Part shown: positions 44,083 to 55,093 of the stretch, one piece after another
Position numbering within the stretch: position 1 is the first letter of the stretch
How the letters are laid out: every line of letters starts with the position of its first letter
Source: Chrysemys picta bellii
Lineage: Eukaryota; Chordata; Testudines; Emydidae
NCBI RefSeq assembly: GCF_011386835.1
Contig: NC_088800.1
Span: 58,681,439-58,745,438, forward strand
Length of the DNA stretch: 64,000 nucleotides
Reading direction: 5' to 3'
Made by a program: the position numbers and the translations under genes
Notes under the pieces: model-generated
Seen by the model: the letters and a program-made list of their open reading frames with translations, nothing else
Told to the model about the DNA's origin: nothing
The model's database searches: none

Positions 44083-45069
44083 GATGGGCATGGGTCTTAT
44101 TGCAACAACAATGGTAAGTCACTCCATGATGACAGCAGCCGCTAACCAAGCAAGGTGCAGTGCGTGGGAGTGGGAACGGATGATTTTTTGCTCCCCTTAA
44201 GTAAGATGCTTAATGTTAAGCAAATGCTGTTGTTTGTAACATGATACATTTAGCTTTTGAGAAGCTCACTGAGGGGAAACTGCATTCTTCAATCTATGAA
44301 TCAGCAAGACACGCGCAAGCTGAAAGTGGAAACCAAGAGGCTGGCTGAAATTAGAAAGTAAGCACTTTTAGAAAGAGCTGGTGCAGCAGAACACCGGAGA
44401 AGCAAGGTGCTGCTTCACTGAAACAATTTTTGTGAGTCTTTACCCTGACTCTGTTTGTTTACTGCTTATGAAAAGCAATTTATAATTGTCATGGACTCAT
44501 TGATTTAGGAACACCTGTGGCCGAAGGGCACATCACGACAGCAAAACTAAATGGAACTAATTTAACTTAAAGCATACGGCAAAGCAGTGTGCTCTGCAGT
44601 TACTGGGCAGGAGCTTCCAGCACAGTGAAGCCAAAATACTTGTCTCCTTCATCATAGTCGCCAACTCAAGGATCTGACTGACTACCCAGTATTTGAACTG
44701 AAAAGGAGATGGGATAGGATTAACTACCCTGGAGGAGGTCAGACCTCTTTCTGGATACTGCTACGCTATTCCTACCAAAGGTGGCTTTAACTCTTGCTCC
44801 AAAAGATAATTTGAATGGCTTTGCCTTTATAATGCATTGGCTAGAACAAAATGGCATGTCTCTTCAACGTTCTCCCATGCTGGGACGCTACAGAATCCCA
44901 TGCAAAGGTTTCCTCCTCTGCCTTTCTCTGCCTCAAATGCCTTCCTTGCAAACTGCTCATTACTATTGCTGCTGGGTTTTTTGATTTTAGTAGGAGCAGC
45001 TAGAGACTGCAAATGAGAGAAAGATGCTGTTGTGCTGCAAATACGTAGTCCGAGACAGTCCCACCTTAA
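44083..45069. other. No gene recognised
   Basis: No terminal repeats, domains or tandem arrays seen. Confidence 0.4.
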
Positions 45070-45260
45070 ATGAGCTAGCTTTGATCTAGCCTGCTCAAAT
45101 AACAATACCAGTGAAGTTGTGACAGCATAGGCTAACCACTCGAGTATGTGCCCAAGGTCTTGGGCAGACTTGTACTATCACAGCTTCACTAGTATTGATA
45201 TTCTATCTAGCTTGTGCATATATGTGCTGCAGTCACACCACGGCATGCGGTGTAGCTGTA
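45070..45260. repeat. Unclassified DNA-transposon-like repeat (copy B, uninterrupted)
   Basis: GAGCTAGCTTTGATCTAGCC, TGCTCAAATAACAATACCAG, CACAGCTTCACTAGTATTGA and GTGCTGCAGTCACACC follow the order of copy A at 39180-39640, but without the MITE. It acts as an empty-site reference for that insertion. Confidence 0.6.
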
Positions 45261-45559
45261 GCCTAAGAGAATATTTTGCCGCTATCCATAAAAAGTTGTG
45301 TTCTAGGAAGCAGCAGCAGAAGCATCCCCAGCTGACTGCAGCTAGTGCATATGGGAACCAGAGTCTTGAGAAACTGCTTTCCCTAAACTGTTGAGGACTT
45401 TTTAAAATGATCATCCTCTAGGGGGGAGAGTTTTGGAGGGTAGCTATTTGGGTGCCCAAATGCCATTGAAAACCAACAGGAGTTGAGGCCTAACCAAAAT
45501 GTGCCTTTCAATATCTCCCCTTAACTATTTAATACTTTGCACAAATGATGCGGTGACTA

Positions 45560-45981
45560 CAGTGGCGTAGCCAAGGTTGCAGCCGAGGAGGAGCAGCGGA
45601 GAAAAAAGGCGCCGGTCCTTCGGTGGCATTTCGGTGGCCCTGCGCATGCGCCAAAATGCTGCCGAAAGACGGAGTGGCGCATGCGCAGGGCCACCCTGCT
45701 TCCCCATCTGGAGCGCTGTCTGGTGCACCGAGACCCCCGGCCATGCTCTCAGGGCTGGAGTCCTGGCCGAAGCGCTGGGAGCCTGCGGCCCTGCTGCGCC
45801 GGCTGGAGCGCCGGGAGCCCGCGGCCCCGTTTGGCCGGCCGGAGCGCCGGGAGGCGGGAGCTAGCCCGCGGCCCCGTTCCGCCGGGAGCCAGCCCACGGC
45901 CCCATTCTGCAGGCACCACTTTTGGGGAATGTGGTCAGGGGAAGCGGCCGCTTCCCCTGAACCCCGCTGGCTACGCTACTG
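45560..45981. mobile_element. hAT non-autonomous element with perfect 8-bp TSD
   Basis: The left end is CAGTGGCGTAGCCAAGG and the right end reversed is CAGTAGCGTAGCCAGC. The flanks GGTGACTA are identical at 45552-45559 and 45982-45989. It is the same family as 12102-13364, but the 422-bp interior is shorter and GC-rich with CpGs, including a short inverted pair around GTGGCCCTGCGCATGCGCC / GGCGCATGCGCAGGGCCAC (about 45631-45693). No transposase. Confidence 0.94.
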
Positions 45982-45989
45982 GGTGACTA

Positions 45990-47313
45990 GATTATGTTTC
46001 CACTATAGTACTGCTCCTGGTCCAGGTACCCGGTTACAGAGGAATGGGGGTAATCCTGGCCCCATTGAAAGTCAATGGGATTTTTACCATTGACGCTAGT
46101 AGAGGATTAAGTTATAACTCCACATATATTATGTAATGTCTCTTGTGTGTGCATATGACATACTTCTATAAACAAGCCCCAGAATATAGTGTCTGAGTCT
46201 TCTCGCTCATACGGTGGTGTAAATAAGGAGTGACTCGACTGGTGTGCCAGGCATTACACCGGTGAGCAAATCAGCCTTCCAGTTCCAAGTCTGTGAATAA
46301 CTTGATTCTGCTACAGTATGGAAAAGGGTTTGACATTTTGGGAGCATGGCACTAGACTGGCCCTGGCACCAAGAGTTGTGTACAGCACATCAAGCGCACC
46401 AAGGGAACGGGGAAAATACTTGGTTTAATAGAAATCTGCAAGGCCCCATTTCAGCTTAAAGCCAGATGCTTTTAAAAGAAGCTTTGCGTCAATGCCTTTC
46501 TTCTTTAACCCTGCATCATACTTTGAATAAGCCAGCTTTCCTAAATTTCCCAGCTGACAAGTCCAATTCAAATCAGGTTGCATTAGTTACATTACATAAC
46601 ACCAGCCCAATCTGACATGGCTTGTCTGTGGAAGGCGGGTGCCATTGATAGAACTGTTGAAGCCATGGGACAGGAGCAGTTAATTTTATAGTTCTAACAA
46701 GGTGAGACATCTCGTGGTGTACAAGATGCATTTGTCATACTCAGCAATAAAGCTGGCCTATTTACAGGAAGATGTACAACTTCCTGATGGTGCTTCTTAG
46801 ATCTTAACTCCTCTTCCTCTTGCATTAGGAAACTGATGCTGGCTTTCAGGCCAGAGCTACTCTCCCAAGTGAATGGATTTTTCTTTTTTGTGATCTCTTC
46901 AGACATTATATACTGTGAGGATGTGCCTAGCCTCTGCAAGGTGGTTTGGGGGGAGCCTTCCATCTAGTTCCCTTTGCACCCCAGCACAGGAACCGTGCCC
47001 AAGAGCTGTCCCTGTATTCAGAGCGTGCAAGGAGAGCACAAGACTAGCTCTCTTTAAGCACTAGATTCTCTTTGGGGGAAAAGGGCTGAGTGCAGAGGGG
47101 AACAGCTATTTCACTATGTGAAAGATGGAGCAGTGACCACAGTTACCCAGGGCTACCCTGAGTATCATCTGCTTCTGGCACAACATTTCCCAGAATCCTC
47201 TTTGGTGATGCAGCTCTGCACCACCCGTATGAAATTTAAGGCCATGGCACGTGGTATTGAAATCTTTCACTAGGAAGCTGTAGGTTGCTAGGAGAAAGGA
47301 CTTGGCTAATATG
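45990..47313. other. No gene recognised
   Basis: ORFs at 46694-46963 and 47106-47333 (minus) lack domains. ACATTTCCCAGAATCC at 47185-47200 is a ZNF143/THAP11-like word. Traces of the palindromic family (GGCCCCATTGAAAGTCAATGG) lie at about 46056-46077. Confidence 0.4.
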
Positions 47314-47321
47314 GGGAAGTG

Positions 47322-48430
47322 TAGGGTTACCATATTTCAGCAAGCAAAAAAGATAACGGGAGGAGCCCCGCCCTAGCCCCGCCCACTTCCCGCCCCCCCA
47401 GAACCCCCAACCCTCCCCCCGTTCCTTGCCCCCTGACTGCCCCCTCCTGGGACCCCTGCCCCTAACTGCCCCCCAGGACTCCACTCCCTATCTAAGCCTC
47501 CCTGCCTCTTGTCCCCTGACTGCCCCAACCCTTATCCACCCCCCCACCCCCAGACAGACCCCTGGGACTCCCACGCTCCATCCAACCACTCCCCACCCCC
47601 TGACAGCCCCCCCCAGAACTCCCAACCCATCTAAACCCCTCTGCTCCCTGTCCCCTGACTGCTCTGATCCCTCTCCGCACTCCTGCCCCCTGACAGCCCC
47701 CCCCCAGAACTCGCAACCCATCTAAACCCCTCTGCTCCCTGTCCCCTGACTGCTCCGATCCCTCTCCCCACTCCTGCCCCCTGACAGCTCCCCCCCCAGA
47801 ACTCCCAGCCCCCCACCCCCCGCTCCTTGTCCCCTGACTGCCCCCTCCTGGGACCCCTGCTCCTAACTGCCCCCCAGAACCCCACCCCCTACCTAAGACT
47901 CCCTGTTCCTTGTCCCCTAACTGCCCCCTCCTAAGACCCCCCCCAACTGCCCCCCAGGACCCTACCCCCTACCTGTACCCTGACTGCCCAAAACTTTCTC
48001 CACTCCCCCCAAAAAGCCCCCCCCCGTTTCTTGACTGCCCCCTCCAGAACCTCCCTGCCCCTTCTCCTGCCCCCTGGCCCCCTTACCCTGCTGCTCAGAA
48101 CAGGGTGTTGGGCTCTGTGCGAGCCGAGCCGGACACGTGGCTGCGCTCCCCAGCACAACAAAACCTGGTCCCTGGCCCTGCACAGTGCTGCTGGACCGGG
48201 CTGCAGGGGAGAGCTGCCGGCTCAGAATGCAGGGCGGATCCGGCTCCTCTACAGCTGCTCCGGAGTCCAGCCCGGGACTTTCCTGCAGCCCTCCCAGCTG
48301 CTCGCTCTGCTCTGCCGGGGGTGGGGGGAAATCCTGGACATTTTGAGTGCTTTACAAATTCCCCCCGGACGCTATTTTTAGAACAAAAAGGAGGACATGT
48401 CCGGGTAAATCCGGACGAATGGTAACCCTA
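47322..48430. mobile_element. hAT non-autonomous element with perfect TIRs and 8-bp TSD
   Basis: TAGGGTTACCAT at 47322 and ATGGTAACCCTA ending at 48430 are exact inverted repeats. GGGAAGTG flanks both sides (47314-47321, 48431-48438). The interior from about 47380 to 48080 is a C-rich minisatellite built from GCCCCCTCCTGGGACCCC, CTAACTGCCCCCCAG and CTTGTCCCCTGACTG phrases. A GC-rich unique part and AGGAGGACATGTCCGGG near the right end follow. The ORFs on both strands are low-complexity shadows. Confidence 0.95.
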
Positions 48431-48438
48431 GGGAAGTG

Positions 48439-49384
48439 GAACATAGGAAGTTGGATAACTCCACGAAGCATTTGACTTTTGTTGCTTCGGCATCTTGTGT
48501 GGGCTACTGCCTTTGGTTGGCCAATATCCTGAAGCCAAATCTCCTTCTGTGTATCAGCACCACAGACCTCATGAAAATCCCATTGTTTTGTTTGCATTTT
48601 GGTGTGTAAGGGCCCTATTGGAAAGCATCACATTGACTTTTCTTTGGCATTTGGATCAGGCCTGAAATGAATGTAACTATAAACCTGCTTTCATTTGCAC
48701 AGCAGTGAGAAATGTTTAAAACAAGCAATTTACATAGGTGGGTTAGGGAGCTTGTTCCAGGGCCTGTGTTGCAGCACTTGGAAAATCTAATCCAAGTGTC
48801 AGATTATCTGTTGGAAATGAGTGATGAAAGGAATGTCTCCCTCTCCTATTGCAGGGCACAAGTAACATACAACAAGGAAACTGACACTGGGGAACTTGTG
48901 TGGAATCGTTAGAAAAAGTCTTTGTCTATTACCTGTTCTCTGATCTGGTTTGGGAGCTGGGGGGGAGGGGGGCAGAGCGGGGAGAGAAGCAAATAGTAGT
49001 TGCTTGTAGAGCTAGCCTTCTAAACCAAGCTATCAACAGGTTTTTCAAAGCCACTCTGGAACACTGGATGGTGATGACTGAAAACACAATAGGAGGTAAA
49101 ACGTATTAATGAGGTTAGGTATTATCATTTGGACCATTATGATAAATGGTGAATTGTTAATGCTAATTTTCTCACTTTAAAAAAAAATTGCACTAGAAAA
49201 GTGGAATAAAATGTCTTTTTTATTTTTAAAAGGTAAAAGTAACATTATCTCTTCATTCAAAAATTTTCACAAAAATTAATTTATAGGGTTTTTTTGGTTT
49301 TGGACCAGCCTTAGCCTGGTTTAAATATCAACTACAGTTACACTGAAGCAAATGTCTCTAACGTAAACAGACCTTTTAATAAAA
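48439..49384. other. No gene recognised
   Basis: No domains in short ORFs; a G-run at 48961-48970. The right part is AT-rich. Confidence 0.4.
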
Positions 49385-49452
49385 CAATGAGGCGTCCTTG
49401 TGGCACCTTAGAGACTAACAAATTTATTTGAGCATAAGCTTTCGTGGGCTAA
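49385..49452 (+). mobile_element. Short retroposon, GTGTTAGTC family, fragment
   Basis: TCCTTGTGGCACCTTAGAGA, CTAACAAATTTATTTGAGCA and TAAGCTTTCGTGGGCTAAA. It matches 25966-26048 but stops inside the hairpin, before CTTCTTCGGATGCA. No target duplication seen. Confidence 0.75.
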
Positions 49453-49667
49453 ATGTGCTAGAGAGGTTTTAGTTGGGGGCTGTAGGTGACGGCTAGTGGC
49501 GTTCTGTTACTTTCTTTGTCTAGCCTGTCCTGGAGTAGGTGACTTCTGGGTACCCTTATTGCTCTGTCAATCTGTTTCTTTTAATTTCCTTTTAATGGGG
49601 AGTGGATCTGCAGGTAGACTATAAATAGGAGAGAGGAAGAGGATTTACCTTGTGGCTCTGTCACCAT

Positions 49668-49785
49668 TATTCATGTTATGAGATCAGGACTCCATTGTGC
49701 TAGGTGTTGTACATATACGTAGTGTATGTAGTACCTGCCCCGAAGTGTTTGCAGTCTAAATAAACAAGACAGAGAAAAGGAAAAG
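49668..49785 (-). mobile_element. CORE-SINE-like tail, minus strand
   Basis: GACTCCATTGTGCTAGGTGT, TGTACATATACGTAGTG, CCTGCCCCGAAGTGTTTGCA and GTCTAAATAAACAAG are the reverse-orientation version of the tail family at 4131 and 27735. Confidence 0.5.
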
Positions 49786-49854
49786 TATTTATTATTACAC
49801 CTAGGTGAATTTCTTTGCACAAAAACCATTTCAGCATTGCCAAATCTGTTTTTT

Positions 49855-50128
49855 GCCAAAGTTTTGAGCAGTCATATCAGTTTTGCCAAATTGTTTTTGA
49901 AAAAATTTTAAACAATAAATTAATAAAAACCCAACCATTTTTAATTTTGACATTTCCTAAATGAAAGTTTCAACTTTTTGGTTTTAAGTGTCTGTTTAAT
50001 TTTTTTTTAGTTTTTTTGTTTAAAAAGAATAAACCTTCTAAAAATGGAATTGTATTTAGATTGTCAAAACATTTTGTTCAGTCTGAAAGAGGCTAATGAA
50101 CCAAAAAATCCATTATTCACCCAGCTCT
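49855..50128. repeat. AT-rich dispersed repeat ending CACCCAGCTCTAG
   Basis: The left part has CAGTTTTGCCAAATTGTTTT. The right end TTATTCACCCAGCTCTAG, reversed, is CTAGAGCTGGGTGAATAA, the usual boundary of this family. The body is rich in AAAATTT words. The family match is by composition and end motif. Confidence 0.55.
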
Positions 50129-50130
50129 AG

Positions 50131-50272
50131 ATGTTATCTATTTCATAGATAAGGAACTCAGGCCCAGAGAGCCAACTTGCCCAAGATAACACAGGAAACT
50201 TTAGGCAAATAGAACAACAAATGCTCTGAGTCCACATTCAATGCCTCTGTCACAATACCGTCCTTCTAGGAC
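50131..50272 (-). mobile_element. MIR-like SINE, minus strand
   Basis: CATAGATAAGGAACTCAGGC, CCAGAGAGCCAACTTGCCCA, AGATAACACAGGAAACTTTA and ATGCCTCTGTCACAATACCG are the complement of the MIR CORE through the tRNA head in the right order. It abuts the AT-rich repeat on its left. Confidence 0.7.
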
Positions 50273-50486
50273 ACTCTCTCAGCCTCTTTCTTATTTGTGA
50301 ACTCTTGAGATCTGGGACAAGACATTGAGAGCTGGTTATTTTAATTTTTTTTTTCAAAATCTTAACAAAGCCTTCTGCTGGCAGGAAATATCTCTGGCAA
50401 TAATTTTTTGATAACGCTTGTTTGCTGTATACGCCATTTTTATTTTGTTTCTGACCTTGTGTTATAGTCTTATGAAGAAAAGTTAT

Positions 50487-50545
50487 GGGCCAAATTTATC
50501 TCTGCTATAACTCTGCTCATGTCAATAGAGCTACACCAGCCCTGA
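50487..50545. repeat. Palindromic repeat half (GGCC family)
   Basis: GGGCCAAATTTATCTCTGCT, ATAACTCTGCTCATGTCAAT, AGAGCTACACCAGCCCTGAG. One arm and the centre are recognisable. Confidence 0.5.
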
Positions 50546-50718
50546 GTTCTGTTCTATAACTGTAATTGTGCCTTCCCTGCATCTTAGGGTGTGTGTTTTG
50601 GATCACCAAAAAGAAACTACAGACCCAGTTGCTTGTCTCATTCCAAGGTCAGCCAGGGCTCTACCTTGAGTATCCATTAGAGTTTCAAGCTATCTTTTGT
50701 AATTTCAGGTTCCACCAC

Positions 50719-50790
50719 TGGCTAGATCCTCAGCTGATGTAAAGTGGGGTAGTGCCCTTGACATTGTTTACAGCCACTGAAGATCAGGCC
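50719..50790. repeat. Palindromic hairpin repeat (GGCC family)
   Basis: CTGGCTAGATCCTCAGCTGA then TGTAAAGTGG pair with TTTACAGCCACTGAAGATCA then GGCC, an imperfect hairpin of about 72 bp. Confidence 0.7.
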
Positions 50791-50799
50791 AATGGGCTG

Positions 50800-52834
50800 A
50801 ATAAGGCATCTGAGAGACTAGTCTATCAATCTGATGCTTGCTTTTTGGTCACTTGTTCGCATGCTCCATCCCGAAATGTTCATGGTCTATCAATATCTTT
50901 GCCCCTCTCAAGACAGATTTTTAACTTTTCCAGAAGCTGTTCCTTGTACAGTAACTTGTGTGACTTATCTATCAATGAATCATTAGAGTAGCATAATATT
51001 GCTGCCTCTCCTGAAGCCTGTCTACTGTAAATTAAGTATACTTCCTTTCCTTTATCTACCAGGTCTGCAATGGTACAGTGGTTTCTATTCACTTTCTAAG
51101 CAGAACAAATACGGCACACTTACAATTGGTTCCATTTCATAGAGAATGTTAGACTGATTTATTCAAATCAATTCATGTTAGCAACCGTAAAAGTGAGCAT
51201 AAGAGCTTATAATTCTATTTCTTAGGAAAATACGTTCTGACAGTTTAGGGCATTAGCTGATTAAAGTTAAGCCATTACACGGTGCAAAGACCCATGGCAA
51301 GAAAGGGGAAAGGAGCATGAGACTTGAAATGTCTTTCCTCTCCCCCACCACCCCCCATATGTCTTTAAAAAGTAGCCAAGGCAAAATAAATATTTTTAAA
51401 GCATAAAATACCAATAAAATAAGTGATACTAAGAATGAACAATGGGCACTTAAAACGATCAAGAGTATTTTTTTACCTGCAATACTAGATTCACTCCAAA
51501 GCTGATGCAAACAGTTATGCATTAACCTTTTCTGCTGCCCTGGAGTAGGATTTAAACACTAACCCTTACACATTCTACATAATGATAGGCGGAAACAAAC
51601 CAGAACCTTGGCTCTAGCACCTGTATTTTATAATTTTTTCATGTGGGTGAAGAACGCTTGATACCTCTTTCTCCGCATTTCTGCAGTAATGGAAAGCATT
51701 GTTTATCCAGAGCCCTAGACATCCCAGATGCATGTTGTGCAGGAGCATAGTCATTGATATCTAACAGAACCGAACCCCCATCAAACACAAAGCCGCTCTC
51801 TTCTCTCTCCCCCTACACTTCCACATCTAACCCCTGAGGTCAGTTTCTCATTTTGTTGTGATGCAGAAAGGAGTCTAGACTTTCTGCGTGTAGCCAAAAC
51901 TGGGGCATTGATAGGAGTTTGACTGATGGCCACTGTGGATGTGTTGCCCTTGAGGATGGAAATCTGGAGGAGATGGCTGAGCTGAAAAAGGCAGGCAGTT
52001 TATCTAATAAAGTTCACAAGCTGGGTGTCCTTTGGGACTTGGCTGCTCCTTGGTGTCCAGACAGCAGCTGGAGCCAGGGGTGCTGTATTTGTTTTTTCTC
52101 CACATGGTGAGAAGGTTGCAACCTTCTCTTATGGATGTGAACATTTGGCCTAGTAATTCATGCCATTGTCCCCTCCAGGTGGCGTTACTCCAATGCATTC
52201 TGTTCAGGGCTGTTCCTGAAGACCACTCAAACTTCAGTTAGTTAAGCCACTTACTTAGCAATGTTTCATAGAAGTTGCACCTTTGACCTGTAGACTATGC
52301 TGTCTTTCTCTTCATTTCTGGTTGAAATTCAACACACCAGTTTTACTTGATAAAGCCCATTTATTATGTTTAAGTTATGGTGGTGCCAATGGGTTCCCAA
52401 CTCTGATCAGGCCCCCATTGTTCTAGCTGTTTAAAACAAATGTTATGAGTAAGGTGGTGGAGGGTGGGAATTGCCTGAAAGGGGAGGTAAGAAGGTGGCA
52501 AGGGGAGGGAATAGCAGAGCACACAGGACAGTAGAAGTTGGGCTGAGGTGAAGAGGTCGGGGAGGGTTGGAACAAAGAGCCAGCAATCAGACGAAGAATG
52601 TTCATTGTTCAAATGTCCCTGCCACAGCTGCTTTTGTGTCTCCTGCTGCTGCTGAATCTCTGCCCATCCCCTCAGCTCACTCTGCCCTGGAGTCTGCCTC
52701 TTGCTCTTCCCTTTTATGAGACTGGAGGAGAGGTGAGGCTGTCGGGTCATGATGATCTGGATGAGGGGCTCTCCCCTGAATGTGTCTCGAGGGAGGGGTA
52801 GTCTCATCTCCTGCCCCCCTTTTAGTGCAGTTGC
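50800..52834. other. No gene recognised
   Basis: Overlapping ORFs at 52370-52892 on both strands lack domains. No terminal repeats; AT-rich between 51100 and 51450. Confidence 0.4.
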
Positions 52835-52846
52835 AGCTACCACAGA

Positions 52847-52974
52847 TGCATCCGAAGAAGTGAGGTTTTAACTCACGAAAGCTTATGCCCAAATAAATCT
52901 GTTAGTCTTTAAGGTGCCACCAGACTCCTTGTTGTTTTTGTAGATACAGACTAACACGGCTACCCCCTGATACT
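52847..52974 (-). mobile_element. Short retroposon, GTGTTAGTC family, complete, with 12-bp TSD
   Basis: Perfect duplications AGCTACCACAGA lie at 52835-52846 and 52975-52986. In sense (minus) the 128-bp body reads AGTATCAGGGGGTAGCCGTG, TTAGTCTGTATC, GTGGCACCTTAAAGACTAAC, GGGCATAAGCTTTCGTGAG, then ends CACTTCTTCGGATGCA. On the plus strand the hairpin is GTGAG TTTTAA CTCAC followed by GAAAGC, preceded by CCGAAGAA. There is no A-box, B-box or poly(A), so it is not a standard SINE. A Penelope-like origin is inference. Confidence 0.88.
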
Positions 52975-52986
52975 AGCTACCACAGA

Positions 52987-54694
52987 GACCACCTTTCTCT
53001 TTTTGCTTTATGCTGGCAGTCCAGATTTGCTAGGACCCTCAAGCTTCACTCTCCCTATTGGCAAGGCATTCTCAATAGTCTTTGACTCAGGAAATTGTTT
53101 CCTCTCAGTGGCCCAACAGAAGCTAAATTTGTTGATGTTCAAACTGCAAGACCCATCTAGTTCTACTGGGCTCTGTGTGATGGGGTGGATTGGAAGACTT
53201 GTGTCTCTGGAGTGTCTAGAATGTGTGGGAGTTTTTTAGACTCTGATTTTGTATTGTAGCAGTTGGTCTCCTCTGTGCTTGTGCCTAGAAGAGTAAAATG
53301 TAGTCAACAAATTAAGAAACAAAATGTAAACAGTAATCCCTTTGATAAGACTTGCATGTGTTTCCAGGGGACTGCCCAGGTTATTACAATGAGTACAGTT
53401 TCCAGTGCAGTGACATTAGGATCTGTTCCTGCTGTATTGAGAAGGGTGAGAGAGCTGGGAGGATGAGATAGCAAAAGGAATTTGCTTACTGAGGGCTCTA
53501 TAGCGACATTTGTTAAACTGTTTGTTTTTGATTTGCCAGGTACTTTTCTTACCGTCCTTTTGCTTTACGGTTGCTTGTGGATGCATTAGAGGGTTTGGGA
53601 GATGCATAGGAGCTGTAAAATGGATTTTGGTGCAAAGATTCAAGAGAACAGAACAAATCAGAGCCTCAGAAGTCTGAACTCCTTCAGACATGTATCTCAG
53701 TAATACAAATAAGTTATTTCAATGTATGGCAGCTGTTGCTGCCACAAGTTCTGAAGCGTGTTTCTAGCATGAAATCTAATGATGAATGAAATTTAAAGAA
53801 CTGGGACTGCCAGTACCCTATTAGGACTCAGACACAGATGGCAGGATATGAGAGGGTGGAGGACATATGGCCAGGAGTACAGATCAGCAAAATTAAGCAG
53901 GAAAAGGCTTTACTGGGATAAATTGCAGAGGATTCCGCAGTGATTCCACCCAAGAGAACTTGAACTTTAATCCTGGGCAAAAAGATGATACGTGTGTGCT
54001 TACAGAGATCATGTGGTGCAGATGCACTCTTCTCCTGTGCTTCTGCATATGAAGGAGCCAGATGAACTATTGCATCTAGTTAACACTCAGTAAGTAGAGT
54101 TTCAGTGAGCTGGCATGTCTCCTGGTCATTGTTGCTGCAACTTCTCTCAGCTGCATCTGATCCAAGACTTTCAGACCATGGCCAAGTGGAAGAAATTGTC
54201 ACAGAGAAAGTCATCTCTCAGCATTTTTTTTTTTTTACCCGGCGTTGCAGTTATCACGAAAAATGAAGTAATCAGGAAGCAGAGCATGAGGCAAGGTGGT
54301 GTGCCTGCGCTGCAGAAAAGAGGTCAGCCTTTGGTGCAAGTGGTACCTGCAGTTAAAATGTAGGAAAGGGGAAGAAAGGGAAGATTGCAACCGTAAAATA
54401 AATCCCCTGGGATCTGTGATGACTCAGACTTCTACAGAGTTTGGGTACTTAAGCAGTGCTGTGTAATATTAACTAAAGCTCCTGTAAGAGCCTTGCGTGA
54501 TAGGTGTCACACAATTTACAGGTAAGGAAACTGATGGAGGAATCCATCCTTTCCCTGTGGCTCTTTCTCACTAGTGATGCTAGGGAGAAAGTGCCATAAA
54601 GCAGGAATGAGCCAATCCCTCTACCCAGTGCAGGGTGTGTGTGGGGGAGGGGGTGGGGAGACAGGCTGAAGCAACCCCACACCTTACTTATTGT
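52987..54694. other. No gene recognised
   Basis: T-run at about 54225-54236. ORFs at 53416-53691 and 54115-54363 have no domains. Confidence 0.4.
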
Positions 54695-55093
54695 GGGGCT
54701 TGGACTACACTAGGAAATTAAGTTGCTATAATTAAGTTGCTCAGGGGTGTGAAAAAGCCACATCTCTGAATGATGCAGTAAACCAATCTACCACCATGTA
54801 GACAGTGTTAGGTCCATGGGAGAATTCTCCCATTATCCGAGCTACCACCTCCCTGAGAGGTGGGTTACCTATGCCACTGGGAGACGTCATCTTTTTGGCG
54901 TAGGTACTACCTAGGGTGACCAGATAGCAAGGGTGAAAAATCAGGACAAGGGGTGGGGGGTAATAGGCCCCTATATAAGAAAAAGCCCCAAATATCGGGA
55001 CTGTGCCTATAACATCGGGACATCTGGTCACCCTAGTACCGTCTTCACTGCAGTAGCACAGCACCGCTGCAGTTCTTTGTGTTGACAAGCCCC
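54695..55093. mobile_element. MITE with GGGGCTTG termini, interrupted by a smaller hAT MITE
   Basis: The left end is GGGGCTTGGACTACAC. The right end reversed is GGGGCTTGTCAACACA, an imperfect terminal inverted repeat. Inside are AATTAAGTTGCTCAGGGGTG, CTACCACCATGTAGACAGTG and GGAGAATTCTCCC, all partial palindromes. The target duplication is not clear. A 123-bp element interrupts it at 54912-55034. Confidence 0.75.
54912..55034. mobile_element. Nested 123-bp hAT-type MITE
   Basis: The terminal inverted repeats TAGGGTGACCAGAT and ATCTGGTCACCCTA are exact over 14 bp. The flanks GTACTACC (54904-54911) and GTACCGTC (55035-55042) agree at 5 of 8. The body holds AAAATCAGGACAAG and ATATCGGGACTGTG. 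Its TIR is similar to, but not the same as, that of the 47322 element (TAGGGTTACCAT). Confidence 0.88.

Noticed and set aside
47426..48425. Pro/Ser-rich plus-strand ORFs (99 and 171 codons) and Gly-rich minus-strand ORFs
   Set aside because: They are within the C-rich minisatellite and flanking part of a hAT element; low complexity only.
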